NCBI RefSeq assembly: GCF_016587355.1
Contig: NZ_BNJF01000001.1
Coordinates: 62,001 to 126,000 of the forward strand
DNA from: Ktedonospora formicarum
Lineage (GTDB): Bacteria; Chloroflexota; Ktedonobacteria; Ktedonobacterales; Ktedonobacteraceae
Direction of reading: 5' to 3'
Length of the DNA stretch: 64,000 nt
The position numbers and the translations under genes were made by a program. The notes below the pieces were generated by a model. That model was given only the letters and a program-made list of their open reading frames with translations, was not told the origin of the DNA and made no database searches. Shown piece after piece: positions 16,922 to 26,538 of this stretch. How positions within the stretch are numbered: the first letter of the stretch is position 1; each line of letters begins with the position of its first letter.

Positions 16922-17137
16922 ATGGCAGATAGTGTTTATAAGGTAATTCAATTGGTTGGAACCAGTAACGAATCATGGGATAAAGCCGCCGCAACCACTA
17001 TTGAACAGGCCTCAAAGACCCTGCGAGATTTACGAATCGCACGCATTGTTGAACAAGATATCCATATCGAACCTGGAAACGCTTTAACCTATCGGGTAAA
17101 GTTGGAACTCTCCTTCAAGTACGAGGAGCAAACATAA
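16922..17137 (+). CDS. Dodecin family protein
   Basis: 71-residue protein matching dodecin, a small dodecameric flavin-binding storage or buffering protein of the cytoplasm. VYKVIQLVGTSNESWDKAAA is the start motif, the conserved Trp is W19, and RVKLELSFKYEE is the last strand. AAAGGAGACAACA precedes the ATG; the longer frame upstream is not needed. Confidence 0.9.
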   Translation: MADSVYKVIQLVGTSNESWDKAAATTIEQASKTLRDLRIARIVEQDIHIEPGNALTYRVKLELSFKYEEQT

Positions 17138-17433
17138 TCAGCACTGATACACAGCAGGGTTGAACTTCAATAGTGCCGTTCACTCCTCTGCACGTGGATA
17201 TATAGTTAGTACTCAAAGAAATGACATTCGTTGTTGGGGAGAAATGAGAAGAAGCGCTTGCACCGCTCAAGAGCTTCCCACATGAATGGTGCGATGCTCG
17301 TTGCGCTCTGTCTGCCTTGCGAGAGAAAGACACAGCTTCTCTTCGCAGTCGGCGATTCTGGCAGAGCGCAACTCTAGCCTATGCACACATCCAATTGGCA
17401 AGATGAGCCATAACATTTGCACTGACATCTCAA

Positions 17434-18060
17434 TCATGTTATCGGTTCATAGCTGCTTCCAGTATTGCGGAAACGAACTTGAAGACCGTTTACGTTCACC
17501 ACCAGGTCTGGATGGCGCGCATCTCCTAAGAAGGTCAGTGTCACAGGAGCAAGGTCAGCACCTGAGTCAATCAGGTGTGGTCCAATCAAGAGATGGGTAT
17601 GCTCCTCGTCTCCCCCTGGCATCTCAAAGATGTAGACCTGTCCTTGTAAGTTGATCGCGGTAAAGTGGGTTGGTAGTGATGCGTTGCGTTCATGTCCGAC
17701 AAAATGATCGACATGTGTTGTACGCGGTCGACCATATTGCACATCATCTTTAAGGGTGGTTCCCCAAACCACTAAAAGTTGCCCAACCATGGAGAAAAAC
17801 AACGCGCACAGCATCCCTACCCCTATCCATAAAGACCAGGAACCGCGTATCTTTCGCGCACCCATATGCGAGATGGAAGAAGCAGTATGTTGCCAGGGAG
17901 GTATATCAGTAGCCGACGTAGATCGCGACCTAGTCTTTGTCAGTTGCGATGCACGTGCGATCTGTACATTTCCCGATTCAGACGTTTTACGAACGGGATG
18001 ATGACGAACAACCAGGCTTCGAGGGGCAAGGCGAGTTTCCTCTTCAATAGCGACAGGCAT
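17434..18060 (-). CDS. Single-pass membrane protein of unknown function
   Basis: 208 residues. The N-terminal 80 residues are polar and basic (predicted inside), one transmembrane helix lies in SLWIGVGMLCALFFSMVGQL, and the remaining 110 residues are predicted outside. The outer part (VQYGRPRTTHVDHFVGH, HFTAINLQGQVYIFEMPGG, LLVGP-like LLIGPHLIDSGADLAPVTLT) has the feel of a lineage-specific conserved domain in Ktedonobacteria, but I cannot name a family. The start is decided by AAGGAGGAATGCC immediately before this ATG. Confidence 0.75.
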   Translation of the reverse strand: MPVAIEEETRLAPRSLVVRHHPVRKTSESGNVQIARASQLTKTRSRSTSATDIPPWQHTASSISHMGARKIRGSWSLWIGVGMLCALFFSMVGQLLVVWGTTLKDDVQYGRPRTTHVDHFVGHERNASLPTHFTAINLQGQVYIFEMPGGDEEHTHLLIGPHLIDSGADLAPVTLTFLGDARHPDLVVNVNGLQVRFRNTGSSYEPIT

Positions 18061-18279
18061 GGCATTCCTCCTTAAGTCGGTAAGGCACAACAAAACATGA
18101 TAAGAAATAAAGAAACCTGGAGGATAGAAACGTCCAGAAGCTTGGTCCAGGGAAAGCATACCTGTTCTTGAAGCATTTAGACAACCCGATTATCCACGAA
18201 CTTTTCCAAGGGGATGTGGAAAGAATGTGGATAATCCAATACATCGCTATACACCCGTTCGTGCTTCGACAGGAATTCC

Positions 18280-18822
18280 TTAAGGGTGTGGTACTTGAAC
18301 CACATAGGTTCTGGCTATCCAATCATAGAGCGTTTGATGCTTCTTCCCCACAAACATACTTATCAGGTATGCTCCCACCAATACCCAGACCAGCACCAGG
18401 CCCACAGTAATAATAGGAGATGGAGTTGAAGGAGCAGTAGGCCAGCCTGGGATGCGCCAGAGGCAGGCATGAGTCAATTCCCAGGGAGCTAATTTGAGCA
18501 AGGAACGCACAAGCGAGCGAGGGAAACGTAACCTAGCACCAGAGGCATCGGTCACACGCAATCCCAGCTTGCGTTTTCCCCAGGTTGCTTGCCAAGGGGA
18601 CTGTTCACAGAGCACAAAGTAGAGAAGGACAGGCAACACCAGCAGAAGAAACGCGCTGGCTTCGCTGACATTAGGATTAGCAAACATAACTTGAAAGATG
18701 GTTTTAAGAGGCCCTAACCCCAACCCAACACCAACAATAACCAGAAATATGAGATAGACCGAAATAATAAGATAATCAAGCAAAAATGCGACTAAACGCC
18801 GCCATATGCTTGCAAACGTCAT
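18280..18822 (-). CDS. RDD-family membrane protein
   Basis: About 180 residues with the RDD pattern: FASIWRRLVAFLLDYLIISV (the first helix with Arg and Asp), a second hydrophobic segment LLLVLPVLLYFVLCEQSP, then WQATWGKRKLGLRVTDASGA, and a last transmembrane helix before the C-terminus. RDD proteins are integral membrane proteins of uncertain, possibly transport, function. AGGAGATTTCATC precedes this ATG. A second RDD gene lies at 26014. Confidence 0.85.
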   Translation of the reverse strand: MTFASIWRRLVAFLLDYLIISVYLIFLVIVGVGLGLGPLKTIFQVMFANPNVSEASAFLLLVLPVLLYFVLCEQSPWQATWGKRKLGLRVTDASGARLRFPRSLVRSLLKLAPWELTHACLWRIPGWPTAPSTPSPIITVGLVLVWVLVGAYLISMFVGKKHQTLYDWIARTYVVQVPHP

Positions 18823-19188
18823 GATGAAATCTCCTATTCTACACAACTCCATCTGAGTAGAGAGTTTTTAGGAAGAAGACATATTACTAAATCTTCCTCA
18901 GAGCCACCACCACCACAAACAACGGTATAGTGTACCACATGTACCCGCCTCTCAAAAGGAAGCCAGTGGTAAACGGAACAATCAAAGTATGAGAGGGAAG
19001 CCCAAGGCGCCAACAGATGATGGATCATCTATCAGCAGATGGACGAGTAAATGCATTCGGAATATAATGGGACAGCTTGCTTGTTTTTTTATCTACAGCA
19101 AAGCTATAAGGCAATATTTACTGAGCTGTAACATGGGAACACATTTTTGTCACCAGGGATGGGGGTACGTGAAAGGGATATAGGCAGT
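18823..19188. other. Divergent intergenic region
   Basis: Promoter region between the RDD gene and the sensor kinase gene; I see no gene or repeat in it. Confidence 0.35.
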
Positions 19189-22110
19189 ATGACATTCAAT
19201 CCACAAAATGAAGAATCTCTCACTCATACATCGCAATGCGCGCTTCTCAATATGTTTGAGCACCTTCCTGATGCTTTATATTGCATCGATGACGCAGAGA
19301 CAATTGTATATGTGAACGCACGCGCACAAACCATAACCAGGGTACCACAAGAGCAACTATTAGGACAACCCTTCTGGCATTCCGTGCCACAGTTAATGAG
19401 CGCCACTCTCTATCAAGCAGTACGCAAGACCAGACAGACGCAGGAGCCAACTGAAGTAGAATACTGGTCGTCTGTGCTCACAGCCTGGCTACATGTACAA
19501 CTCACGCCCACTATTGGGGGGATCATCTTACAGTTCCATGAAATAAAAGCAGCACCACAACACCTGAAGACAGTTACCCCAAATCTGCACCTCAATGCCA
19601 ACACATGCAAGGGATTGCATGTAAGAATCGCATATCTGACATCAGAAGGGATTGTGCTAGAAAACAATGACGAGCATTTTGACGGCACGCACATTCGACG
19701 AGAAGAGGTGCTTGGCAAATCAATCGCTGAAACGTCCTGGTGGTCCAGTTCACCTACCACTCAAGAGCAGATACACGCAGCCATCACCCAGGCCAGCGGA
19801 GGAGACACCGTTCACCTAGAAACTATAATTCACCCAACGGAAGAGGTGGATCTCCACCTGGAGGCAACCATCGCACCTAATCTGGATGTGAATCAGCATA
19901 TCACATCCCTTGTCATCGTTGAGATTGCCTACCCTGCATACAATCGGGATGAAACTGACATATCCGCTCTCATCGACGCCATCCCTCAATTGGCCTGGAC
20001 AGGAAAGCCGGATGGAACTGTTGACTATTGCAATAAACGCTGGCGCGCTTATACTGGCCTGAATTGCCAGGAAGCTCAAGGAGATGGATGGAAACAGTGT
20101 ACTCATCCTGATGACTTACAACATGTCCTCTCAGTATGGCTGCACGCAATCCAAACCGGCATGCCCTATGAAGTAGAGCAGCGCCTACGCAATGGCGCAA
20201 CTGGAGAATATCGTTGGTTCCTGATGCAAGCCACTCCCTATACAGATGAGCAGGGCACTATCCTCAAATATGTAGGTACTTGCACTGACATCGATGACAA
20301 AAAGAGGAGGGAAGACAAACTACGTGACCTGGTCAACGCCATCCCGCAATTGGTGTGGATCGCTGGACCCGATGGGTCAATCCTCTATAACAACCAGCGT
20401 TTGATCGACTATCAAGCAAAGACCCTCCAGCAAGTCAGAGGTGAAGGCTGGATGACTTGTGTGCATCCCGACGACCAGCAACGGGTTCAGCAGGTGTGGC
20501 AGGCATCCATCCAGACAGGCCAGCCCTATGAAGTCGAACATCGCATGCAAGATGGCACAACCGGAGAGTATCGCTGGTTTCTTGTCCGAGGCGTGCCGCA
20601 ACGCAATGCAGAGGGCGCCATCATATACTGGTTTGGCACCTGTACCGACATCAATAAGCAGAAGCAAGCCGAGCAGCAGCTCAAAGAAAGCCAGGAGAAC
20701 TTGCGCGTGCTGGCCGAAACATTGCCCCACCTGGTATGGGGCACTGGTCCTGATGGCTTATCAGATTACTTTAATCAGCGCTTCTATGACTACATAGGTG
20801 CTACATGGGAACAACTGCACGGCTATGGGTGGAGTCAGTTCGTACACCCGGAGGATCGTGAGCGCACCCTGGCAGCGAGAGCGCAAGCGTTATGCACCGG
20901 TCTACCCTACGATGTCGCTTATCGGTTCAGGAGTGGACATGCCGGCATATATCGCTGGTTTCTAGCACGTGCAATGCCCGTCCGGGATGATACCGGGCGC
21001 ATTGTCCGGTGGTTTGGCACTTGCACCGACATTGAGGAGCAAAAGCGGACAGAGGAGGCCTTACGCGAGAGCCAGGAGCAAGCAAGCATTCTAATGAACT
21101 CAAGTATCATCGGGATCAATATCGCCGATGGTGAAAGGATCATGGATGCCAATGATACCTATCTACGTTTGACTGGCTATACACGTGAAGATCTGCACGC
21201 TGGAAAGATTAGCTGGATGGATATGACACCACCAGAATATCTAGAACGCACCCAAAAGGCTCATCAAGAACTTGCCACGCAGCGCACAATGACGCCCTAT
21301 GAAAAGGAATATATATGTAAAGACGGCAGCCGCCTCCCGGTGCTTGTGGGACGTGTTGCCTTACAACACCACCCCTCCCAAACTATTGGCTTTTTGCTGG
21401 ACAATTCGGCTCGCAAGGAACTTGAGCAACGCAGAGATGCTTTTATTAGCATGGCAAGTCATGAACTAAAGACGCCGCTTACCGCCTTAAAGATGCAGGC
21501 CCAACTGGTACGCAAACGCCTGGAACGGCAGTCTCACCATGAAGCTGCCACACTCATATCCAGAATAGATGGACCAATTAAACAGCTTGAACGCCTCGTT
21601 GGGGAATTACTAGATGTCTCCAAAATCCAGGCAGGCAGGTTAGAGTATTTGCATGAGGAAGTTGATCTTAATGCATTACTCCATGAAGTGACTGATACCA
21701 TGCAACAAATTCAGACGACACATACTATTCAAGTGCGTGGTGAGACCCCTTGCCTGCTGATTGGAGACCGAGATCGACTCGGACAAGTCTTCATCAACCT
21801 GATCAGTAATGCCATCAAATATTCTCCTGGCGCAGAAAAAGTTGAGGTGGACCTCATTACCTCCTCAGAAACAGCAACCATTCGGGTACATGATTACGGC
21901 CTTGGTATCCCACAGGAACAACGGGACAAAATCTTTGAACGCTTCTATCGGGTCTCGGGTCCCAACCAGAAAGCCATTCCTGGTTTAGGAATGGGCTTAT
22001 ACATTGTGGCGGAGATTGTCAGGCATCATGGGGGAACTCTGGCGGTAGAAAGCGCCGTTGGTAAAGGCTCCACCTTTCAGGTAACCCTTCCCAGGAAGCG
22101 GGAGAGCTGA
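19189..22110 (+). CDS. Multi-PAS sensor histidine kinase
   Basis: Soluble hybrid-less histidine kinase, 973 residues. An N-terminal PAS (LNMFEHLPDALYCIDDAETI) and a second weaker one precede three similar PAS_3/PAC repeats, each about 125 residues (AIPQLAWTGKPDGTVDYCNK; GEYRWFLMQATPY; WFGTCTDI), then a further PAS with PAC-like end. The HisKA box is FISMASHELKTPLTALKMQA with the phospho-accepting His. The ATPase has N box NLISNAIKYSP, G1 DYGLGIP, F box IFERFYRV and G2 GLGMGLYIVAEIV. There is no transmembrane helix and no receiver domain, and no response regulator lies beside it. The start is supported by GAAAGGGATATAGGCAGT. Confidence 0.9.
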   Translation: MTFNPQNEESLTHTSQCALLNMFEHLPDALYCIDDAETIVYVNARAQTITRVPQEQLLGQPFWHSVPQLMSATLYQAVRKTRQTQEPTEVEYWSSVLTAWLHVQLTPTIGGIILQFHEIKAAPQHLKTVTPNLHLNANTCKGLHVRIAYLTSEGIVLENNDEHFDGTHIRREEVLGKSIAETSWWSSSPTTQEQIHAAITQASGGDTVHLETIIHPTEEVDLHLEATIAPNLDVNQHITSLVIVEIAYPAYNRDETDISALIDAIPQLAWTGKPDGTVDYCNKRWRAYTGLNCQEAQGDGWKQCTHPDDLQHVLSVWLHAIQTGMPYEVEQRLRNGATGEYRWFLMQATPYTDEQGTILKYVGTCTDIDDKKRREDKLRDLVNAIPQLVWIAGPDGSILYNNQRLIDYQAKTLQQVRGEGWMTCVHPDDQQRVQQVWQASIQTGQPYEVEHRMQDGTTGEYRWFLVRGVPQRNAEGAIIYWFGTCTDINKQKQAEQQLKESQENLRVLAETLPHLVWGTGPDGLSDYFNQRFYDYIGATWEQLHGYGWSQFVHPEDRERTLAARAQALCTGLPYDVAYRFRSGHAGIYRWFLARAMPVRDDTGRIVRWFGTCTDIEEQKRTEEALRESQEQASILMNSSIIGINIADGERIMDANDTYLRLTGYTREDLHAGKISWMDMTPPEYLERTQKAHQELATQRTMTPYEKEYICKDGSRLPVLVGRVALQHHPSQTIGFLLDNSARKELEQRRDAFISMASHELKTPLTALKMQAQLVRKRLERQSHHEAATLISRIDGPIKQLERLVGELLDVSKIQAGRLEYLHEEVDLNALLHEVTDTMQQIQTTHTIQVRGETPCLLIGDRDRLGQVFINLISNAIKYSPGAEKVEVDLITSSETATIRVHDYGLGIPQEQRDKIFERFYRVSGPNQKAIPGLGMGLYIVAEIVRHHGGTLAVESAVGKGSTFQVTLPRKRES

Positions 22111-22140
22111 CCAGTTACAACCTACTCCCTTTCTGGAATA

Positions 22141-22188
22141 CGATGATGATGGTAGATATCGTATCCACGCGATATGCTATCATCATCG
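22141..22188 (+). terminator. Hairpin after the sensor kinase gene
   Basis: A near-perfect stem of about 19-21 bp (CGATGATGATGGTAGATATC at 22141 pairing with 22170-22188) begins 31 bases after the kinase stop. No clear T-run follows. Confidence 0.6.
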
Positions 22189-22438
22189 ATCAACCACCTA
22201 GACATCTTACCTATCACGCTGCTCCCCTCCTGAAACACCAGCAACCAGTTCCCCCTATAGTCCATCGTTACTCAATATGCATCCGAGCGCAGTATCCAGC
22301 GCCCCCAGGTGCTTCTCTACATGTCTCCGCACCTTCACAGACATGAACACAAGACATTTTCTTCCCATGCGTTTCAGTGTAAGCTATTTCAGAAAGCATT
22401 AATACATGGTCTAACATATAAATGGAGATAATAACTGT
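22189..22438 (+). other. Intergenic region upstream of ferritin-like gene
   Basis: About 250 bases without a gene; presumably the promoter of the ferritin-like gene. Confidence 0.3.
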
Positions 22439-23206
22439 ATGAGCAAATACCCCAAACAAAAATCTGTTTTTCACGCAGAAGAGTGGCTTCATTACTTTGA
22501 GGAGAACGCTCTACAACGCCCATTGATTCTCTGGGATCATGGTATCGTCGTCGAAACACAGCAACGTCGACCGTTGCTCCGCTCACTCCAACGCTTTCAG
22601 GTTGGAGAACAGGGCGATGGGCGTCATCTACTCGAAGCAGTTGCAAGAACACAGAATCCCGAATATCAAGCCGCAATGGCGCTCTTTATAAAGGAAGAGC
22701 AAGAGCATAGCCGTATGCTCGCAAAAATCATTAAAGGAATGGGAGGGAATCTGTTAACATCACATTGGAGTGATACCTGCTTTGTCCTCTTGAGGCGTTT
22801 GCTTGGTTTGCGCATGGAGCTACTCATTCTGCTCATAGCTGAAGTAATCGCTCAGGTCTACTACAAGGCGCTCTTCGATGGGACCACTGATATCGTCCTC
22901 AGAAGTGTCTTTGGACAGATTCTTCATGATGAAGACGGCCATGTTGCTTTCCACTGTGCCTATCTTCACCAGACATTCTCCAAACTTTCCCCATTGGTTC
23001 GTTGGTTAATATCCAACAGTTGGAACCTTCTCTTTCGTTTGGTGTGTGGTATTGTGATCTGGGATCATCATACCGCTCTACGAGCCGTTGGAATGACCCC
23101 ATCCATCTGCTGGCATGAGTGCATGCAAGCCTATGCTACAGCAAGGCAAAGTTGTTTTCGACCAACACTCAAAGGACACTCGGTAGAATTGGCGAATCAA
23201 GCATAA
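22439..23206 (+). CDS. Ferritin-like diiron-domain protein
   Basis: 255-residue four-helix-bundle protein. Two iron-binding patterns are visible: FIKEEQEHSRML (ExxH) and ILHDEDGHVAFHCAYL (ExxH), with further Glu in LRMELLILLIAEVIAQVYY, arranged as in ferritin-like oxygenases or hydroxylases. The fairly hydrophobic middle helices suggest tight packing rather than membrane insertion. The role (oxygenase, peroxide handling) is not determined. GGAGATAATAACTGT precedes the ATG. The neighbours give no pathway. Confidence 0.75.
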   Translation: MSKYPKQKSVFHAEEWLHYFEENALQRPLILWDHGIVVETQQRRPLLRSLQRFQVGEQGDGRHLLEAVARTQNPEYQAAMALFIKEEQEHSRMLAKIIKGMGGNLLTSHWSDTCFVLLRRLLGLRMELLILLIAEVIAQVYYKALFDGTTDIVLRSVFGQILHDEDGHVAFHCAYLHQTFSKLSPLVRWLISNSWNLLFRLVCGIVIWDHHTALRAVGMTPSICWHECMQAYATARQSCFRPTLKGHSVELANQA

Positions 23207-23346
23207 AGCAATAAGATTTACAAGACCTACTCATACGTAAAAAATGACCAGGATTGCCAATGTGGCACTTTCAAGTCAGTATTAAGTGATTACAGCCAGA
23301 TGAAAACGTGAAACACAAAGAGATCCTTGCTTCCGTTTTGATCTGG

Positions 23347-23715
23347 CTACTTCTCCTGATGCACAATCAAACGGTTCTGAGCCGGATCGTAAGCATAGAA
23401 TTCTTGACCATGAAAGGTGTCAACGATTTTGCCAGGTGTGCATCCCACCGATCTAAAATGATTGGCTGCCTCATGAATATCAATAACTTCCAGAACTATG
23501 CTAGCGGTCGAGCGAGTATCATGCATAAATTCTGGCCGATTATCCGGGCGTGGTTTAAACAGGCCAATGCGCAATTCAGGAATTTGAAACTCTACATACA
23601 CATCTTTGACCTGGCGTATTGGCTCCTCTTGCAGAATCTTGGTATAAAACTCTTTCATTTCATCAAAATGAATGGCTGCTATGGCAAGACGTCCATATTT
23701 ATACAAAGAAACCAC
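23347..23715 (-). CDS. VOC-family (glyoxalase/dioxygenase-like) protein
   Basis: 122 residues, one vicinal-oxygen-chelate domain: LAIAAIHFDEMKEFYTKILQ, then VEFQIPELRIGLFKP, then VLEVIDIHEAANHFRSVG and HGQEFYAYDPAQNRLIVHQ. It is 30-40% similar by eye to the next gene upstream, so the two look like a tandem duplication. The start is a GTG nine bases after GAAAGGAG. Substrate unknown. Confidence 0.82.
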   Translation of the reverse strand: MVSLYKYGRLAIAAIHFDEMKEFYTKILQEEPIRQVKDVYVEFQIPELRIGLFKPRPDNRPEFMHDTRSTASIVLEVIDIHEAANHFRSVGCTPGKIVDTFHGQEFYAYDPAQNRLIVHQEK

Positions 23716-23768
23716 GATATCTCTCCTTTCTCTTTTGAGAAGAGTCTGTCAAGCAGGCTGGATGCTTG

Positions 23769-24140
23769 TCACGTCTCAGTTTGGTGAAAAATCAAGCGAT
23801 TCTGCTCAGGATCATAAGCATAAATTTCTCGCCCATGATGGGCATGAATAATCTCTCCTGGCGGCGCATACCCAAGCGCTGTCAGGCGAGCAATTGCCGC
23901 ATCGAGATCACTTACTTCCAGGCAGATGCTCATTGGATTTTTTCCGACTGTTGCAAACTCTTCTTTGCTACTTACATGTGGACGAAAAATTCCCAGGTAC
24001 AGGCTCGCCACATGGAACTCAACATAACTCTGAGAAATAATCTTTAGGGGTTCCTGTTCAAAGAGTTGCTGGTAGAATTGCGTCATCTTCCCCAAATCAA
24101 AGGTAGATATAGTCACAAAGGCAGCTTCATATCTAACCAT
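23769..24140 (-). CDS. VOC-family protein, paralogue of the next
   Basis: 123 residues with the same layout: VTISTFDLGKMTQFYQQLFE, VEFHVASLYLGIFRP, CLEVSDLDAAIARLTALGY and HGREIYAYDPEQNRLIFHQ. Probably co-transcribed with the paralogue 53 bases downstream. AGGTAGGATTGCC precedes the ATG. It is divergent from the cytochrome P450 gene. Confidence 0.82.
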   Translation of the reverse strand: MVRYEAAFVTISTFDLGKMTQFYQQLFEQEPLKIISQSYVEFHVASLYLGIFRPHVSSKEEFATVGKNPMSICLEVSDLDAAIARLTALGYAPPGEIIHAHHGREIYAYDPEQNRLIFHQTET

Positions 24141-24483
24141 GGCAATCCTACCTTATCATCTATCCCCTAAAACATAGGCATCGAAACAAGAAGATCAGAT
24201 ATCATCCGGCAATAAGAGAGCAACACACAAAAGCTCATCTTCATATACCATATGCGAGATTCACATTATAAATATTGAAATGATCAGACGTCAAAAAAAC
24301 ACTGCCCTATAAACACCATGGATTCGCTCTGCTTGATTTTGGTTTGGTGAGCAGGTATAGTATGACTACAAAGTCATTTTACAGACTTCAAAGTCAAAAA
24401 AATGAAGCGTGACGAATTAGCCATCTCAGAGAAAGGAATTTCACCTGCTGCAAAGACTTTCGACGCTGCAAGATGTACAGGGA
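24141..24483 (+). other. P450 upstream region
   Basis: Divergent regulatory region. It holds the promoter and twin palindromes at 24333-24395. The P450 frame is open back to 24421 but has no ATG, GTG or TTG there; AGAAAGGA at 24430 would place initiation near CTG 24445. An ATG at 24401 is in a different frame. Confidence 0.5.
24333..24395 (+). promoter_or_regulatory. Promoter with two palindromic operators
   Basis: TTGATT (24333-24338), a 17-base spacer and TATAGT (24356-24361) form a sigma-70-like promoter. Directly downstream are GACTACAAAGTC (24364-24375) and GACTTCAAAGTC (24384-24395), two copies of a GACTnCAAAGTC palindrome exactly 20 bp apart, so on the same DNA face and over the expected transcription start. 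This is the arrangement of repressor sites. Confidence 0.65.
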
Positions 24484-25710
24484 TTGTACGATTGGTTTCG
24501 GCACATGAGGGATACACACCCCGTCTGGTTTGATGAGACTAGTAAATGCTGGCATGTATTTCGCTATAGCGATGTCAATCGAGTCATCACTGATTATGAA
24601 TCCTTCTCCTCGGAGCGGCGGCAGGGTGCCTTTGCGCGAACCCGTCAAACAGCAATCGCCACCGAAGCGACTCAGGATGGTCGCGAGCGCCGTGCAGGCC
24701 GTAGCATTATTGCAATGGATCCACCCCAGCATCGTCAGTACCGGAATCTGGTCTCGCAGTCTTTTACCCCACGCGCGCTCGCACGCCTTTCAGGGCGGAT
24801 TGAGAGTATCACACAGGATTTGCTCGATCAGGTGCGATTCTCAGGGCAGATGGATATGGTGGCAGATATCGCCTATCCATTGCCGACTATTGTCATAGCA
24901 GAAATGCTTGGTGTTCCCACCTCAGATCGCCCCTTGTTCAAGCAATGGGCTGACGGACTACTCAATCGCCAGTTAAGCGACGCAGAATTTTTCCGACCAG
25001 ATGAGGCTCAACAAGAGAATCCTGAAATACAGCGACTCAGGAATCTCTTCGAGGAGATGTCAGACTACTTTGAGGAGATGCTAAAAGAGAGGCGCAGCCA
25101 ACCACGCAACGATATGATAAGCGACTTGCTGGCAGCGGAGGTTGACGGCGAGCATCTGAGCAACGAGGACACGATTAGCTTCTGCATCATTCTTTTGCTC
25201 GCAGGTCATGTCACGACAACGAATCTACTCAGTCAAGCAATTCGCTGCTTTGATGAGCACCCCGACGCTCTTGAGCAAGCCCGAAAACAACCAGAACTCA
25301 TACCGAGTGCGATTGAAGAGATATTACGCTATGCTTCACCCGTCTGGCGACTCTCCCGTATTACCCAAACAGACGTAACGATAGACAGCGTAACAATTCC
25401 AGCACATGCACCTGTCTTTGCCTGGTTAGCGTCCGCCAACCGTGACGAACGTCAATTCCCGGAGCCAGAGCGCTTTGATATCGCGCGGACTCCTAATCGC
25501 CACATCGCCTTCGGGCACGGCATTCACTTTTGTATTGGCGCACCACTTTCACGGTTGGAAGTATCGATTGCCCTCCCCATGCTAATTAAGCAATTACCTG
25601 ACCTACATGTGGTCCATGATCGGCCTTTAGAGCTCTTTGAGGGGCGCACGCTCTTTGGCTTCCAACATCTTCCAGTCACCTTCACAGCTTCGGAGCCGAG
25701 CATTCACTGA
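24484..25710 (+). CDS. Cytochrome P450
   Basis: Bacterial class I-type P450 monooxygenase, about 408 residues from the TTG. It shows YDWFRHMRDTHPVWFDE near the N-terminus, the I-helix AGHVTTTNLL (oxygen activation, His in place of the usual Gly/Asp), ExxR in IEEILRYASPVW, and the haem loop FGHGIHFCIGAPLSRLE with the cysteine ligand. RTPNRHIAFG precedes the loop as in the CYP107-like group. Start uncertain: the frame extends to 24421 and family N-termini usually include an additional RLSTLQ-like stretch that is present here upstream of the TTG, so initiation at a CTG near 24445 is possible. Redox partners are not encoded here. Confidence 0.88.
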   Translation: MYDWFRHMRDTHPVWFDETSKCWHVFRYSDVNRVITDYESFSSERRQGAFARTRQTAIATEATQDGRERRAGRSIIAMDPPQHRQYRNLVSQSFTPRALARLSGRIESITQDLLDQVRFSGQMDMVADIAYPLPTIVIAEMLGVPTSDRPLFKQWADGLLNRQLSDAEFFRPDEAQQENPEIQRLRNLFEEMSDYFEEMLKERRSQPRNDMISDLLAAEVDGEHLSNEDTISFCIILLLAGHVTTTNLLSQAIRCFDEHPDALEQARKQPELIPSAIEEILRYASPVWRLSRITQTDVTIDSVTIPAHAPVFAWLASANRDERQFPEPERFDIARTPNRHIAFGHGIHFCIGAPLSRLEVSIALPMLIKQLPDLHVVHDRPLELFEGRTLFGFQHLPVTFTASEPSIH

Positions 25711-26013
25711 TATCCCATTATGTGAAATCGAGGATGATTCCAGAGTTTCATTCCACGCATCCCACTTTTTCATGTTGTCACATGGAAGATGGGATGTGTG
25801 GCAATTCTCCCAGCCATTCAAGCAGGCGCGCCTCGGTATATGATCGTGGGGCAATAGGAGTATCGCGACGGGATGAGTAATGTTTAAGAGAATCTGGTAA
25901 TTTCCATATTATTGGCAATCTTTTGACTTGACTTTCATAGATGAACTCCACTATATTGTATTCAGTAGTAGAGACCCTACTATACTTATTTTTATATAAT
26001 CTTTGGAGGTTAT

Positions 26014-26463
26014 ATGGCCGATCAAATGCCAGGTGCAGCCGCACAACAGGCGAACACGCAGTACGCGGGTGTAGGCATCCGCTTCTTGGCTCTAATCATC
26101 GATGGGATCATCATTGGTATCGTCATTGGTATCCTCAGTGGCATTCTTAGCCTGGCGATGCACGACAACCCCGCAGGCGCTGGAAGCACGGGAGGCGGTC
26201 TAGGTAGCCTGATCGCTCTTATCTATATCTTGTTCATGGAAGCGACCCAGGGAGGAACCTTCGGCAAGAAAATCCTTGGTCTGCGCATCGTGAAAGAGGA
26301 TGGTTCACCTATTGGGTGGAGCGAATCCATCATCCGCACTTTACTACGTATCATTGACGGGCTGTTTGCTTACCTTCTAGGCGCGATCTTCATCTGGACC
26401 TCGCCTCTCAAGCAGCGCCTTGGTGATAAACTCGCACACACAGTTGTTATCAAGACTCGTTAA
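26014..26463 (+). CDS. RDD-family membrane protein
   Basis: 149 residues: AGVGIRFLALIIDGIIIGIV (helix 1, with Arg and Asp), a Gly-rich loop, LIALIYILFMEATQGGTFGK, then KILGLRIVKEDGSPIGWSES and a last helix YLLGAIFIWTSPLKQRLGDK. The pattern is textbook RDD. GGAGGTTAT precedes the ATG. It is followed by a strong hairpin, so it is probably monocistronic. Confidence 0.88.
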   Translation: MADQMPGAAAQQANTQYAGVGIRFLALIIDGIIIGIVIGILSGILSLAMHDNPAGAGSTGGGLGSLIALIYILFMEATQGGTFGKKILGLRIVKEDGSPIGWSESIIRTLLRIIDGLFAYLLGAIFIWTSPLKQRLGDKLAHTVVIKTR

Positions 26464-26486
26464 AGTCAGGACTCATATCTATACGT

Positions 26487-26538
26487 AGAGAGAAGAGCGT
26501 GCCACTGTTCAATCGAACTATGGTACGCTCTTCTCTCT
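26487..26538 (+). terminator. Terminator of the RDD gene
   Basis: An 18-bp stem with one mismatch (AGAGAGAAGAGCGTGCCA at 26487-26504 with 26521-26538) and a 16-base loop, 24 bases after the RDD stop. Confidence 0.75.

Noticed and set aside
17300..17372. Inverted repeat of 11 bp (GTTGCGCTCTG) with 51-base spacer
   Set aside because: Long spacer and interrupted pairing; it may be a structured RNA but the evidence is too weak to call.
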